Assembly: GCF_003054705.1 (NCBI RefSeq)
Contig: NZ_QAYX01000025.1
Location: forward strand, 1 to 64,000
DNA length: 64,000 bases
Direction: 5' to 3'
From: Opitutus sp. ER46
GTDB lineage: Bacteria > Verrucomicrobiota > Verrucomicrobiia > Opitutales > Opitutaceae
Shown piece after piece: positions 1 through 7,497 of this stretch. Made by a program: the position numbers and the translations under genes. Numbering within the stretch: position 1 is the first letter of the stretch; each line of letters begins with the position of its first letter. The notes beneath the pieces were generated by a model that searched no databases, was not told where the DNA came from, and was given only the letters and a program-made list of their open reading frames with translations.

Positions 1-144
1 GCCATCCCCCGAGTCTAGCCGGTACGAATCGCCCCGTCACCACGCCCAAGTTGAACGCTTACAGTGGACCAACCAGCGGTCCCCGCGCAGCCTCGCATCG
101 AACATGTCCGTCCCCTTTAGTTCATCCCCGGCTTGGACTATGAC

Positions 145-516
145 ATGAAGGTGGCGAAAGTGGACTTCGATGCGGCTGCAGCTGTCGCGTCAACGAGAGG
201 CGTGACGCTGGAGCAAAAATACGTGTCTTCAGTTTCTGACCTGCTTGATACAGTGAATGATGTGCCAATGTCGATTCAAGTATTTCGTCTTGACAATGAA
301 TCGGAGGGGAAGGGGGTCTATCACCAAGTCACAATCCGAAGAGCGGATGGAGATGAACCGATGTTCCGGATAACAAATTTGTACGGTAAAGGAGGAATAG
401 ATTCATTTACACCGTCCGACCTTCGTGGATACTTTCGGGCTGACGAGGACCGGCCGAGAGCGCGTATCGTTATGCACCGAAGTGGTGAGTACGTGATAGT
501 AGCTAGACCGAAATAA
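145..516 (+). CDS. hypothetical protein, AT-richer region
   Basis: Open frame of about 123 residues from ATG 145; an in-frame TTG at 133 is an alternative start and neither has an obvious ribosome binding site. I recognise no domain. The protein looks soluble, with alternating hydrophobic and charged stretches typical of a small alpha/beta protein and no signal peptide or membrane segment. Base composition is visibly less GC-rich than the rest of the window. The stop overlaps the alternative start of the next gene (TAATG at 514-518), so the two are probably co-transcribed. A horizontally acquired cargo or immunity-type gene is possible, but nothing in the sequence proves it. Confidence 0.5.
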   Translation: MKVAKVDFDAAAAVASTRGVTLEQKYVSSVSDLLDTVNDVPMSIQVFRLDNESEGKGVYHQVTIRRADGDEPMFRITNLYGKGGIDSFTPSDLRGYFRADEDRPRARIVMHRSGEYVIVARPK

Positions 517-530
517 TGAGGCGATGTAAA

Positions 531-1190
531 ATGAAAACCATTGGCTGTATCTGTGTGCTCGTTGTGATCAGCGTATTGCTTGATTGTCGCGTTGCCGGGG
601 CCGGTTCGCAGTTGCGGGTGGAGATAGGCCCGTATCGAGCGGAGTCTTTTGATTGGGTGACGCTTGGAACGATGGTGATTGTGCGGGATCCGTTAGGGGA
701 CGGATGTCTGCTGTATCGGGATCGCCGTGGAGAGTTCGTGATGATTACCCGAAATATTCTCGGTGTAGCGGCAATTGTTAATGCCGAGGTGCCCGTTTCG
801 GAACGGCTCAGTTTCATTAGGTCAAAACTGCTTGGCGTTCTTTCCGTGGTATTTCCAAATCCGACTGAAAATACCATTGATGATACCTACATGCGGAGCA
901 GATCTAGGCAGAAGATGTGGCCGACTCGCCCAAGTGCCGATTTGGTCGCCCGATCGTACTCGATTCTACAGCAGTTCCATGCTCCCAGACTCGAGGTTGA
1001 TGGAAATAGGTGGATTTGGACCTACTACGTTACCGATGAGGAGGGGGGCGTGGCGTCCAAAATGGCCCGCGGTGATATTACTCCCTTTTCAATCGCCGAG
1101 GTGAGGACCGAAACTGTGATTCCAGCTGGTACTATCGCGCCGACCGTTCGACTACATGGGCGTGACGCTGAAGACACTGAGTCAGAGTAG
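531..1190 (+). CDS. hypothetical secreted protein
   Basis: About 219 residues. I chose ATG 531 because GAGG at 518-521 gives a well-placed ribosome binding site and because the product then begins with a textbook signal peptide (MKTIG, a hydrophobic core VLVVISVLL, cleavage probably after VAGA). ATG 516 is a possible earlier start that overlaps the upstream stop. The mature part has no domain I recognise. It shares the AT-richer composition of its upstream partner and is followed by more than 400 bases without a credible gene. It is probably exported; the function is unknown. Confidence 0.5.
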   Translation: MKTIGCICVLVVISVLLDCRVAGAGSQLRVEIGPYRAESFDWVTLGTMVIVRDPLGDGCLLYRDRRGEFVMITRNILGVAAIVNAEVPVSERLSFIRSKLLGVLSVVFPNPTENTIDDTYMRSRSRQKMWPTRPSADLVARSYSILQQFHAPRLEVDGNRWIWTYYVTDEEGGVASKMARGDITPFSIAEVRTETVIPAGTIAPTVRLHGRDAEDTESE

Positions 1191-1605
1191 CAGGCCGTTA
1201 CGGTACCGGTCCGAAGGGGCTTTCAGCAGCCGGCCACGCCGAGTACACTGGGGCGGTCTTGGCCGGGCTGACGAACACCGTCCGCTCGTACGCCTTCACG
1301 TAATGCACCGGTGCCCGCCGGGCGAGCACCTCGATGCGCTGTAAGCGTAGCTTTGGGTGCCTTGTAAGTACGAGAGTTACGGCTGGCGTGCGATTGGGAG
1401 TCTCGTACGTACGAGACCTACGATCAGGCGCGCTTCCAGCGTGGTAAGCGTCCGGCCGGCCTTTCAATTACCCACATTTCTTCCTGACGAGCGCGGCCGT
1501 GGGTGAGCAGAAGTGCCTAATATCTGGACGATTATGATACACTGCGCCTAAGGAGGTGCAGCTTGGACAAGGGACCGATGGGGTTCTGTCAAACCGGTCA
1601 AAAGG
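1191..1605. other. gene-free stretch with palindrome
   Basis: I see no credible gene here. A minus-strand frame (1467 to 1198) carries stretches such as YVKAYERTVFVSP that could be a coding remnant, but it has no start signal or recognisable family. The stretch holds an 18-bp perfect palindrome (1400-1417), a nearby related GTAAGTACGAGAGTTAC, and at 1519-1539 an AT-rich motif with TATCTGGACGATTAT that resembles the 21-bp repeats at 61447-61509. It lies between the AT-richer gene pair and the transposase, so it is probably an insertion-prone junction. Confidence 0.4.
1400..1417. repeat. 18-bp perfect palindrome
   Basis: GTCTCGTACGTACGAGAC reads the same on both strands. It has no loop, so it looks more like a protein-binding or recombination site than a transcription terminator. 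No T-run follows on either strand. Confidence 0.6.
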
Positions 1606-1628
1606 GGTCATCCCTTACCTTTTACCTT
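1606..1628 (+). repeat. left inverted repeat of RAYT element
   Basis: This 23-bp arm pairs with 2621-2643 at 21 of 23 positions. It begins GGTCATCCCTTACC and ends just before the GGAGGAGG ribosome binding site of the transposase. Confidence 0.75.
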
Positions 1629-1663
1629 GAGGAGGGGAGGGCGGAGTGACATGGGGAGGAGGC

Positions 1664-2641
1664 ATGGCGCGCAAGTGGCGAGTGGAGTACCCCGGGGCGG
1701 TGTACCACGTGATCAATCGCGGGAACTATCGGGCGTGGGTGTTTCGTGAAGAGGGGGCGCGGGACGCGTTCGAGGCGTGCCTGGCGGAGGCGGCGGAGCG
1801 GTACGGGTGGGTGCTGCATGCGTGGGTGGTCATGAGCAATCACTTCCATTTGGCGCTCGAAACGCCGGCGGGGAATCTGGTGGCGGGGATGCAGTGGCTG
1901 CAAAGCGTGTACGCGAATCGGTTCAACCGGTACCGCGGAGAGAACGGGCAGTTGTTCCAGGGACGATACAAGGCGCTGCTGGTGGAGAAGGGGACCGCCT
2001 TGGGGCAGGTGTGTGATTATATTCATCTGAATCCCGTGCGCGCCCGCATGATCACGGTGGAGACACTTGGGAACTACGGCCACGGGAGCTATCGGTTCCT
2101 AGCCCGCCCGAAGGCGCGGCCGGCCTTTCTGGACGTGGCAGGCTTCCTGACGCAGGCCGGAGGTTTGGCGGACACACCGGCCGGCTGGGAATGCTACGCC
2201 GACTACATGGCGTGGCAGGCGGCGGAAGGACCCGCCGGACGCAACAAAGCCTATGTGAATCTGACGCGGGGTTGGGCGTTGGGAACCGAAGAGTTCAAGG
2301 CAACCGTCCTTCGCGAGCAGTTGGTGCCGGAGGACCATCATGCGTGGACCGGGGCCGACTGCCGGGAGGAGCGGAGCCTGCGCTGGCGGGCCGCACTGGA
2401 TCGCTGTCTCGGATTAATCGGATGCAAATGTGCGGCCGGCGATTCGAAGTCAGCGGCGTGGAAGGTCGCGATCGCGACGCATCTGCGGCAGACCATGGGC
2501 GTGCCGAATGGCTGGCTGGCGGAGCACCTCGACATGGGTTCAGCGTTCTACGTCAGCAAGCACGTCGGGCTCGCGCGGAAGGCCGATCACCCGGCCGGCG
2601 TGTTCCTGCTCCAGCTGAGAAAGGCAAAGGGTAAGGGATGA
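1664..2641 (+). CDS. REP-associated tyrosine transposase (RAYT, Y1_Tnp)
   Basis: About 325 residues from ATG 1664, preceded by GGAGGAGG; GTG 1646 is an in-frame alternative. The N-terminal half is a Y1 transposase domain related to IS200/IS605 TnpA. It opens with RKWRVEYPGAVYHVINRG, has the metal-binding HUH motif SNHFHL (His60 and His62), and a YANRFNRYRGENG segment with the likely nucleophile Tyr83, then FQGRYKALLV and YIHLNPVRARM. The C-terminal part (MGVPNGWLAEHLDM...) resembles a helix-turn-helix of DnaA-C type, as in longer RAYTs. The family makes single-strand nicks at REP-like hairpins. It appears intact and stands alone without an accessory gene. Confidence 0.88.
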   Translation: MARKWRVEYPGAVYHVINRGNYRAWVFREEGARDAFEACLAEAAERYGWVLHAWVVMSNHFHLALETPAGNLVAGMQWLQSVYANRFNRYRGENGQLFQGRYKALLVEKGTALGQVCDYIHLNPVRARMITVETLGNYGHGSYRFLARPKARPAFLDVAGFLTQAGGLADTPAGWECYADYMAWQAAEGPAGRNKAYVNLTRGWALGTEEFKATVLREQLVPEDHHAWTGADCREERSLRWRAALDRCLGLIGCKCAAGDSKSAAWKVAIATHLRQTMGVPNGWLAEHLDMGSAFYVSKHVGLARKADHPAGVFLLQLRKAKGKG

Positions 2642-2643
2642 CC
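2621..2643 (+). repeat. right inverted repeat of RAYT element
   Basis: This 23-bp arm contains GGTAAGGGATGACC and is the inverted partner of 1606-1628. It encodes the final residues (KAKGKG) and stop of the transposase, so coding and terminal functions share the same bases. Confidence 0.75.
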
Positions 2644-2882
2644 ACTTATGGTCCGCTAGAATCTGGCTCACGCCATCCCGTCGGGGCACGCGTACGACAA
2701 CAGTGACTTGAGTTGTCCGTTCCGGAAGGTCGCGGAGTTCGAGCACGGACGAAGAATGTTCAGCGCTGAACCGACGCCCCCATGGCTACGGGTCGGATCC
2801 TAAGCGCCGAGCGATGGAGGGCGCCCCTTCCGGGCGTGCCGTTTTCGCCCAGCGCGCTGCCAGGACGCTTGGGTTCCGCTGC

Positions 2883-3566
2883 TCAGCCGCTGCGGGCGGC
2901 GTCGGCGTAGGCGTCGACGATGCCGAGGGTGGGGTCCCAGTCGCGGGCCCAGCGTTCGAAGTCGGCGGGGCTGATCGAAAAGGCCTGGATGGTTTGCGCG
3001 TTGAGGCCGTTGAGCTGAGCAGTCACGGCGCCGATGAACGCGGGGCGCTCGGCCTCGGCGAGGTGGGCGCTGTTCATCGTGTTCACCACGACTTGGTGGG
3101 CGGTGTAGTTGTTGAGGCGATTGAAGACGATGGCGCGGACGAGCAGCATGATCCGCTGGCGGTGCTGCTCGGCCATGGCGGCGACCTGGGCGGGACTGGG
3201 GCGTGATGCGGGCAACGGGCGGGGCGCGCGCGGAGCGGGTGAAGCGGTGCCGGTGGAGGGCGTCGGGGTCGGGGACGGCGCAGGCGCAGGCTGGGCCCGA
3301 CGCAATCCTCGCTGGCGGGCGCGCGCGAGCCGCGGGTCGGGGGCGGGGGCAGCGGATGCGTCGGACGAGGTCAGCCCGAAGCTGAGTCCGAGCGCCGCCA
3401 GGACGCGCTCGAGGGCGTGCAAGGTGATGACGCCCGTGGCTTCGAAACGCTGGTACGAACGGCTGGGAATGCCGGAACGGGCGACGACCTCGGCCTGGGT
3501 CCAGCCCAGCCGCAGGCGCTCCTGACGAACCCGGCTGGCGAGTGCCGAGGCAAGCGAAGTGCTCAT
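2883..3566 (-). CDS. XRE-family HTH transcriptional regulator
   Basis: 227 residues. Residues 10-60 form a Cro/CI-type helix-turn-helix (RVRQERLRLGWTQAEVVARSGI, then SYQRFEATG and LERVLAALGL). A low-complexity Pro/Ala/Ser/Arg linker covers roughly 68-120. The C-terminal 105 residues look helical and contain a hydrophobic stretch (RIMLLVRAIVFNRLNNYTA) that I do not recognise as a known domain. Two tandem dyad operators lie 34 bp upstream of the start, which suggests autoregulation. No toxin or partner gene overlaps it. It could be a stand-alone DNA-binding regulator or the antitoxin-like half of a broken pair. Confidence 0.7.
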   Translation of the reverse strand: MSTSLASALASRVRQERLRLGWTQAEVVARSGIPSRSYQRFEATGVITLHALERVLAALGLSFGLTSSDASAAPAPDPRLARARQRGLRRAQPAPAPSPTPTPSTGTASPAPRAPRPLPASRPSPAQVAAMAEQHRQRIMLLVRAIVFNRLNNYTAHQVVVNTMNSAHLAEAERPAFIGAVTAQLNGLNAQTIQAFSISPADFERWARDWDPTLGIVDAYADAARSG

Positions 3567-3599
3567 GATGCTGCGCCGATGCTAGCAGCCCAAACTGAG

Positions 3600-3661
3600 A
3601 TAACACGCCAAATCTGACGAGTTATCGCGGATAATACGCCAAAATTGGCGAGTTATCACGG
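3600..3661. promoter_or_regulatory. two tandem 31-bp operator repeats
   Basis: Two adjacent 31-bp direct repeats (3600-3630 and 3631-3661) match at 26 of 31 positions. Each is itself a dyad bounded by GATAA and GTTATC. The second has the perfect core CGCCAAAATTGGCG; the first has a degenerate version of it. They lie directly upstream of the divergently read HTH gene starting at 3566, the usual place for cooperative repressor binding. That the HTH protein binds them is inferred. Confidence 0.65.
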
Positions 3662-3722
3662 CCGCCGCCGCGGCGCGGCGGCGGCCTAATGGAGAATGGA
3701 GAATGCGGAATGGAGAATGACG
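3660..3722. repeat. GC palindrome plus AATGGAG heptamer array
   Basis: A near-perfect GC palindrome (3660-3686, GGCCGCC...GGCGGCC) runs through a TAATG junction into five heptamers (3688-3722: AATGGAG, AATGGAG, AATGCGG, AATGGAG, AATGACG). The same head-plus-tail arrangement recurs at 10944-10987 and 22497-22552. Its first base is also the last base of the operator pair. Confidence 0.7.
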
Positions 3723-3856
3723 GGGCGCGGGTGCGGCCCCGGCGGTCGGAGCGCGCTTCGGCGGCGGATCGTGAGGTCGACCGGCGGGGAGAGTCGCGTC
3801 GGTGTCCCCAACGGACCGCAGCGGGCGCCCGTTTCCTTCGCCTTCAGGGCGAATGG

Positions 3857-4198
3857 CTAGAAGAGCGCGTCGAGCAAGCTGACGAGGTCGACGCTGTCGA
3901 GAACCGCTTCGGCGGTGCGCCGGATGCCGAGGGCGGCGAAGGCGAGGAGGAGTCCGCTGCCGACGAACAGGCCGCCTGAAACCGCGACGGGCAGAGCGTC
4001 CAACGTGAGGTAGGCGGTGATCCCGAGCGCGACGCTGGCGAGCGCCAGCAGCGCGCGTTTCCACGGCTCCACCGTCTGGATACGCAACCGGGAGGCGTCC
4101 GCCCGCCGCTCCGCCGTGAGCGCACCGCGGTCGATCGCCTTCTGCGCGGCGCGCAGCGCTTGCCGTTCGAGGTAACGTTGGTGCGATTCCCAGCTCAT
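3857..4198 (-). CDS. small membrane protein, hypothetical
   Basis: 113 residues. The first 45 residues are charged and probably cytoplasmic (SHQRYLERQALRAAQKAIDRG). Two hydrophobic segments follow at about 47-66 (ALLALASVALGITAYLTLDAL) and 70-90 (VAVSGGLFVGSGLLLAFAALG), with a short amphipathic tail. I recognise no family. It lies 36 bp after the gene ending at 4235 on the same strand and probably shares its transcript. Confidence 0.6.
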   Translation of the reverse strand: MSWESHQRYLERQALRAAQKAIDRGALTAERRADASRLRIQTVEPWKRALLALASVALGITAYLTLDALPVAVSGGLFVGSGLLLAFAALGIRRTAEAVLDSVDLVSLLDALF

Positions 4199-4234
4199 TG
4201 GCGGATCGGAACGGATAAGCAGGCCAAGGCGAAG

Positions 4235-4927
4235 CTACTCCGCGCAACGCGCGAGGAGCCGGCGGCCGAGTTCGACGCGGCGGCGGTCGAACTGACGGTC
4301 GGAGCGCGAGAGGCGCGGGAGAATCCGTTCCCAACGCGGCGCGGCATACTTCAGCTCGCGCCGCGCAAGCTCGTCTGGGATTTCCAGGAGCGCGAGCGAG
4401 GTGAAGTAGAACGGAAACCGGGACCAGCCGCCGTCCTCCGTGCGCAGTCGGCTCAGCTCCTGCAGCCCGCGCCGCAATCGCTCCTCTGCCTCCGGAAACA
4501 GGCCGGTGGCGAGGTTGCGCCAATAGGCCGCGCTGCAGGTGCCGCAGCAATAGCACGAGGTCGAGTGGCCGCGCTGCTCCGTGGCGGCGAGCTGGGCGGA
4601 CATGCCGGCCACGGCGCGTCGCAGGGCACCTGATACCGTTTGGTTCCTGACCTTGAGGACCGTGAGGATCCGGCAGCCCTCTTCGCCGAGCTGATGACCG
4701 ACCCCCGCGCCCGTGCGGACAACTTCACCGGTGAAGAGCCGGATGCCACGCCAGTCGGAGCGGGTGGGCGCGAACATATCGGCGTAGGCGCCGGGTAGTC
4801 CCTGACGTCCGGCGATCCAGCCGGCGGCCCGGGATCGTTCCGCGGTAGAGATCGGACGCCGGAAGAAGAGAGCGTCGGCGACCGAATCAAGCGTGGCGGC
4901 AAGACTGGAGGAGTGGACGTGATTCAT
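4235..4927 (-). CDS. conserved hypothetical protein with Cys cluster
   Basis: 230 residues without a signal peptide. There is a cysteine-rich segment around residues 124-130 (SCYCCGTCSAAYWRN), followed by repeating helical stretches with small and aromatic residues (LRTEDGGWSRFPFYFTSLALLEI). That pattern resembles the alpha-alpha barrel seen in prenyltransferase or squalene-cyclase-like folds, but I cannot assign a function. The cysteines could bind a metal. It lies 174 bp beyond tRNA-Leu on the same strand and precedes the small membrane protein gene. Confidence 0.6.
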   Translation of the reverse strand: MNHVHSSSLAATLDSVADALFFRRPISTAERSRAAGWIAGRQGLPGAYADMFAPTRSDWRGIRLFTGEVVRTGAGVGHQLGEEGCRILTVLKVRNQTVSGALRRAVAGMSAQLAATEQRGHSTSCYCCGTCSAAYWRNLATGLFPEAEERLRRGLQELSRLRTEDGGWSRFPFYFTSLALLEIPDELARRELKYAAPRWERILPRLSRSDRQFDRRRVELGRRLLARCAE

Positions 4928-5101
4928 GTCGAGGCGGCGGCCGACGCTTCGGAAGTCTGTCGCTAGGCCGCCGCAAGGCCACTCTTTCGTGGTTCGAGGC
5001 GAGGCGTGCGATGTCGGGGCAGCTCATCCACGTCGACGAGGGACTCGCCCGTCATGTTGTTGGCGCCTTTCACCGGCGCGGTCCTGCCTTCGCCGCGTTG
5101 A

Positions 5102-5189
5102 TGGTGCCCGGAGTGGGGGTCGAACCCACATGCCTTTAGAGGGCGACGGATTTTGAGTCCGTTGCGTCTGCCAATTCCGCCATCCGGGC
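5102..5189 (-). tRNA. tRNA-Leu (anticodon CAA)
   Basis: Read on the minus strand, the gene starts GCCCGGATGGCGGAATTGG and ends TCCGGGC, A, then an encoded CCA. The acceptor arm pairs over 7 bp. The anticodon arm is ACGGA / CTCAAAA / TCCGT, giving CAA (codon UUG). The long variable arm (CGCCCTCTAAAGGCAT) and the G-T-G-G-GTTCGAC T-arm are typical of class II tRNA-Leu. Confidence 0.96.
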
Positions 5190-5339
5190 CAGGAGTTCGC
5201 GGAACCTAGGTGGGCGGGGAACCGTGTCCATGCAATTTTGCGGGCCGGAAGATTGAACGTCCCTCCAGGACGCGGCGTCTCTCCCGGTGTTAGTTCCCCG
5301 TTCTTTTTGGGAAGTTCATAGTTTGCAGTTCAAGTCGGC

Positions 5340-5369
5340 AAGGGCGCCGGGGTTAACCTCGGCGCCCTT
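5340..5369. terminator. strong dyad downstream of histidine kinase gene
   Basis: Perfect 10-bp arms AAGGGCGCCG and CGGCGCCCTT enclose an inner palindrome GGTTAACC. It sits about 50 bp past the stop of the minus-strand histidine kinase gene. There is no clear T-run, so termination is only a possibility. Confidence 0.35.
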
Positions 5370-5416
5370 ACTGTTTCCACTCGGGCGCGAGGCCCGACGC
5401 GGCGCCTGCGGCTCGT

Positions 5417-6514
5417 TCAGGCTCCGGTTGGGGTCGGCCGGGCATCTCCGCAGACCACCGGCGACGACTGCGCGGCGGCGGGGTGAGCTGCGGGTTGGGC
5501 GGCATCGAGTTCCAGCGTGAACCAGAAGCGCGAGCCGCTGCCGGGCACACTCTTCACCCCGATCTCGCCGTGCATCAGCTCGATCAGCCGCTTGCAGATC
5601 GCGAGCCCCAGCCCGGTGCCGCCGTGGCGCCGGCTGGTCGAGGGTTCCGCCTGGACGTAGGGCCGGAAGAGCAGGGCCTGCACGTGGGCGGGGATGCCGA
5701 TGCCAGTGTCCATCACCTCAAACCGCAGCCGGAAGCGGGCGGAGGCGCGTTCGTCGAGGCGCACCTTGAGGACGACATTGCCGCCGCGCGGGGTGAACTT
5801 CACCGCGTTGCTCATCAGGTTGAGCACAATCTGCCGGAGCCGCACCGGGTCGCCGGAGACCGCGGTCGGCACGGCGGGATCGAGCTCGAGGAAGAGCTGG
5901 AGCCCCTTGGCGGAGGCGTCGTCGGAGCAGAGCAGCACCGCGAGCTGGAGCTGTTCCCGGAGGTCGAAATCGATGTGCTCAAGGGTGAGGCCGCCGGCCT
6001 CGATCTTGGAAAGGTCGAGCACGTCGTTGAGCATGGTGCGAAGGGAATGTCCCTCCCGGGTGAGCGCCTGGACGAGATCGGCCTGCTCCTGGGTGAGGGC
6101 GGTCCCGCGCAGGAGATTGCCGACGCCGAGCAAGCCGTTGAGCGCGGTGCGGATCTCGTGGCTGACCTGGGCGAGAAAATCGCGGCGGGCGGTGCCGGCG
6201 GCTTCCACGATGGCCTTCTCGCGGCGCAGTTCCTGGGCAATGAGCACCTGGCGGTCGAGCTCCTCGCGCAGCAGGCCGTTGCGCCGCTCCAGCTCGGCGA
6301 TGCGGGCGTGGAGCTGCCGCTCGAGCTCGTCGACCGGGTCCTGGGCGGCGGTTGCTTCGGCAAAGAGCCGCCACCGGCGGAAGAAGGGGATGGCCACCCC
6401 GCGCGTCCCGCGGCGCAGGTTCGCGGCGAACACCAGGGTGGAGGACGTGGACGCGCCGGTCCGGGATCCCTGCCTGGCTTCGTTGAGGTGCGGATGCGGG
6501 TGAGTGGAGGTCAT
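5417..6514 (-). CDS. orphan sensor histidine kinase, soluble
   Basis: 365 residues from ATG 6514, preceded by GGAGGGAG; upstream in-frame codons only translate a heptamer repeat. A coiled-coil (about residues 50-105, rich in ELERR, ELDRQ) precedes HisKA with the phospho-acceptor in [11 protein letters not shown] (His about 118). HATPase_c follows: N-box [10 protein letters not shown]1 DTGIGIP, G2 GGTGLGLAI, ending near FWFTLEL. No transmembrane, PAS or receiver domain is present, so it should be a cytoplasmic kinase that receives its signal through a partner. No response regulator gene is adjacent. Confidence 0.9.
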   Translation of the reverse strand: MTSTHPHPHLNEARQGSRTGASTSSTLVFAANLRRGTRGVAIPFFRRWRLFAEATAAQDPVDELERQLHARIAELERRNGLLREELDRQVLIAQELRREKAIVEAAGTARRDFLAQVSHEIRTALNGLLGVGNLLRGTALTQEQADLVQALTREGHSLRTMLNDVLDLSKIEAGGLTLEHIDFDLREQLQLAVLLCSDDASAKGLQLFLELDPAVPTAVSGDPVRLRQIVLNLMSNAVKFTPRGGNVVLKVRLDERASARFRLRFEVMDTGIGIPAHVQALLFRPYVQAEPSTSRRHGGTGLGLAICKRLIELMHGEIGVKSVPGSGSRFWFTLELDAAQPAAHPAAAQSSPVVCGDARPTPTGA

Positions 6515-6555
6515 ACTCCCTCCAAAGCGAGATTCCGGGGAGAAAGGGGCCACCG

Positions 6556-6594
6556 CCGCCATTTGCCGCCGGCGAAGCCGGCGGCAAATGGCGG
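6556..6594. repeat. perfect 18-bp stem-loop (GAA loop)
   Basis: Arms 6556-6573 and 6577-6594 are perfectly complementary around a GAA loop (CCGCCATTTGCCGCCGGC on the left). It stands at the head of an 8-mer tract (AAGGGCTG-like, 6595-6634) and the heptamer array that follows. It could act as a barrier between the divergent kinase and sigma-factor genes. Confidence 0.8.
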
Positions 6595-6634
6595 AAAGGC
6601 TGAAGGGCCGAAGGGCTGAAAAGCTGAAGGTTCT

Positions 6635-6807
6635 GGCCTCCGGCCTCTGACCTCCGGCTTCAGGCCTCCGGCTTCCGGCCTCTGACCTCTGACCTCTGAC
6701 GTCTGACATCCGACATCTGGCCTCCGGCTTCCGGCCTCCGGCCTCCGGCTTCTGACCTCTGACGTCTGACATCCGACATCTGGCCATCAGGCCTCCGGCC
6801 TCTGACC
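6635..6807. repeat. 24-unit heptamer array GRCNTCY
   Basis: Some 24 consecutive 7-bp units follow the pattern G-R-C-N-T-C-Y (GGCCTCC, GACCTCT, GACGTCT, GACATCC, GGCTTCC), with one 8-bp unit at 6782-6789. A seven-unit relative lies at 22676-22724. The block GACCTCT-GACGTCT-GACATCC is present twice, showing internal duplication. It occupies the divergent intergenic region between the histidine kinase and the first sigma factor gene. Confidence 0.85.
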
Positions 6808-6886
6808 CAAGATGACACGTAGCGGAGGCGGAGTGTCATCTTTTGGCTTTGTATCGCGCGGGGCGGCTTCGCAGGCTCGTTGGCTG

Positions 6887-7462
6887 GTGAATGACGGAGA
6901 CATCACGCTGATCCTCCAGCGGATCGAGCAGGGCGACCCCCACGCAGCCGAGCAGTTGTTACCCCTGGTGTACGACGAGCTGCGGCGGCTGGCGGCGGCG
7001 CGCATGGCGCGGGAGCGGCCCGGGCAGACCTTGCAGCCGACGGCGCTGGTGCACGAGGCGTGGCTGCGGCTGGGCGGCGATGCGCAGCCGGCGTGGGCGA
7101 ATCGGGCGCACTTCTTTGCCGCCGCGGCGGAGGGCATGCGGCGGATCCTCGTCGATGCCGCGCGACGGAAACAGGCGGCGCGCCACGGCGGCGGGCTGGC
7201 GAAGTTGAGCGCCAGCGAAACCGGTTTTGATGTCGCGGCGCTGGCGGAGGACGACGAGGAGCTGCTCCGGCTCAACGAGGCGCTCGACGCGCTCGCCGCC
7301 CACGACCCGCGCAAGGCCGAACTGGTGAAGCAGCGGTATTTCGCCGGGCTTACGCTCGAGGAGGCGGGGGAGGTGCTGGGCATCTCGCCGCGGACCGCGA
7401 AGCGCGACTGGGCATACGCGCGGGCCTGGCTGTTCAACGAAATGCAGCGCCTCCGCGCGTGA
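6887..7462 (+). CDS. ECF sigma factor, TIGR02999-like (module 1)
   Basis: About 191 residues from GTG 6887, where the product aligns with the family N-terminus (NDGDITLILQRIEQGDPHAAEQLLPLVYDELRRLA); an open frame extends back to ATG 6812 but runs into repeat-derived sequence. Sigma region 2 is at about residues 20-90 (LVHEAWLRL, FFAAAAEGMRRILVDAARRK) and region 4 at 135-185 (AELVKQRYFAGLTLEEAGEVLGISPRTAKRDWAYARAWLF). There is no anti-sigma factor. The stop lies 35 bp before the kinase start, so the two are co-transcribed. It should direct RNA polymerase to unknown promoters, probably under control of the kinase. Confidence 0.88.
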   Translation: MNDGDITLILQRIEQGDPHAAEQLLPLVYDELRRLAAARMARERPGQTLQPTALVHEAWLRLGGDAQPAWANRAHFFAAAAEGMRRILVDAARRKQAARHGGGLAKLSASETGFDVAALAEDDEELLRLNEALDALAAHDPRKAELVKQRYFAGLTLEEAGEVLGISPRTAKRDWAYARAWLFNEMQRLRA

Positions 7463-7497
7463 CGCGTTCGCGCTCCCGCGTTTTCCGTCTCGACCCC

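Larger units (their letters stand above)
1606..2643 (+). mobile_element. RAYT element with 23-bp inverted repeats
   Basis: The transposase gene is bounded by imperfect inverted repeats: 1606-1628 on the left and 2621-2643 on the right, 21 of 23 positions matching. Both arms contain GGTCATCCCTTACC or its complement. The right arm overlaps the last codons and stop of the gene. Such guided ends around a tyrosine transposase of the REP-associated (TnpA_REP/RAYT) family are consistent with that family's link to short palindromic repeats. No flanking target duplication is visible to me. Confidence 0.7.

Noticed and set aside
1198-1467. 89-residue minus-strand frame
   Set aside because: A few stretches look protein-like, but there is no start signal, no family and no conserved context.
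5340-5369. Definite intrinsic terminator
   Set aside because: The stem is strong but no T-run follows on either strand, so I kept it only at low confidence.
6635-6807. Coding repeat region
   Set aside because: The 7-bp period shifts frame with each unit, and the nearest start with a ribosome binding site lies downstream at 6514.
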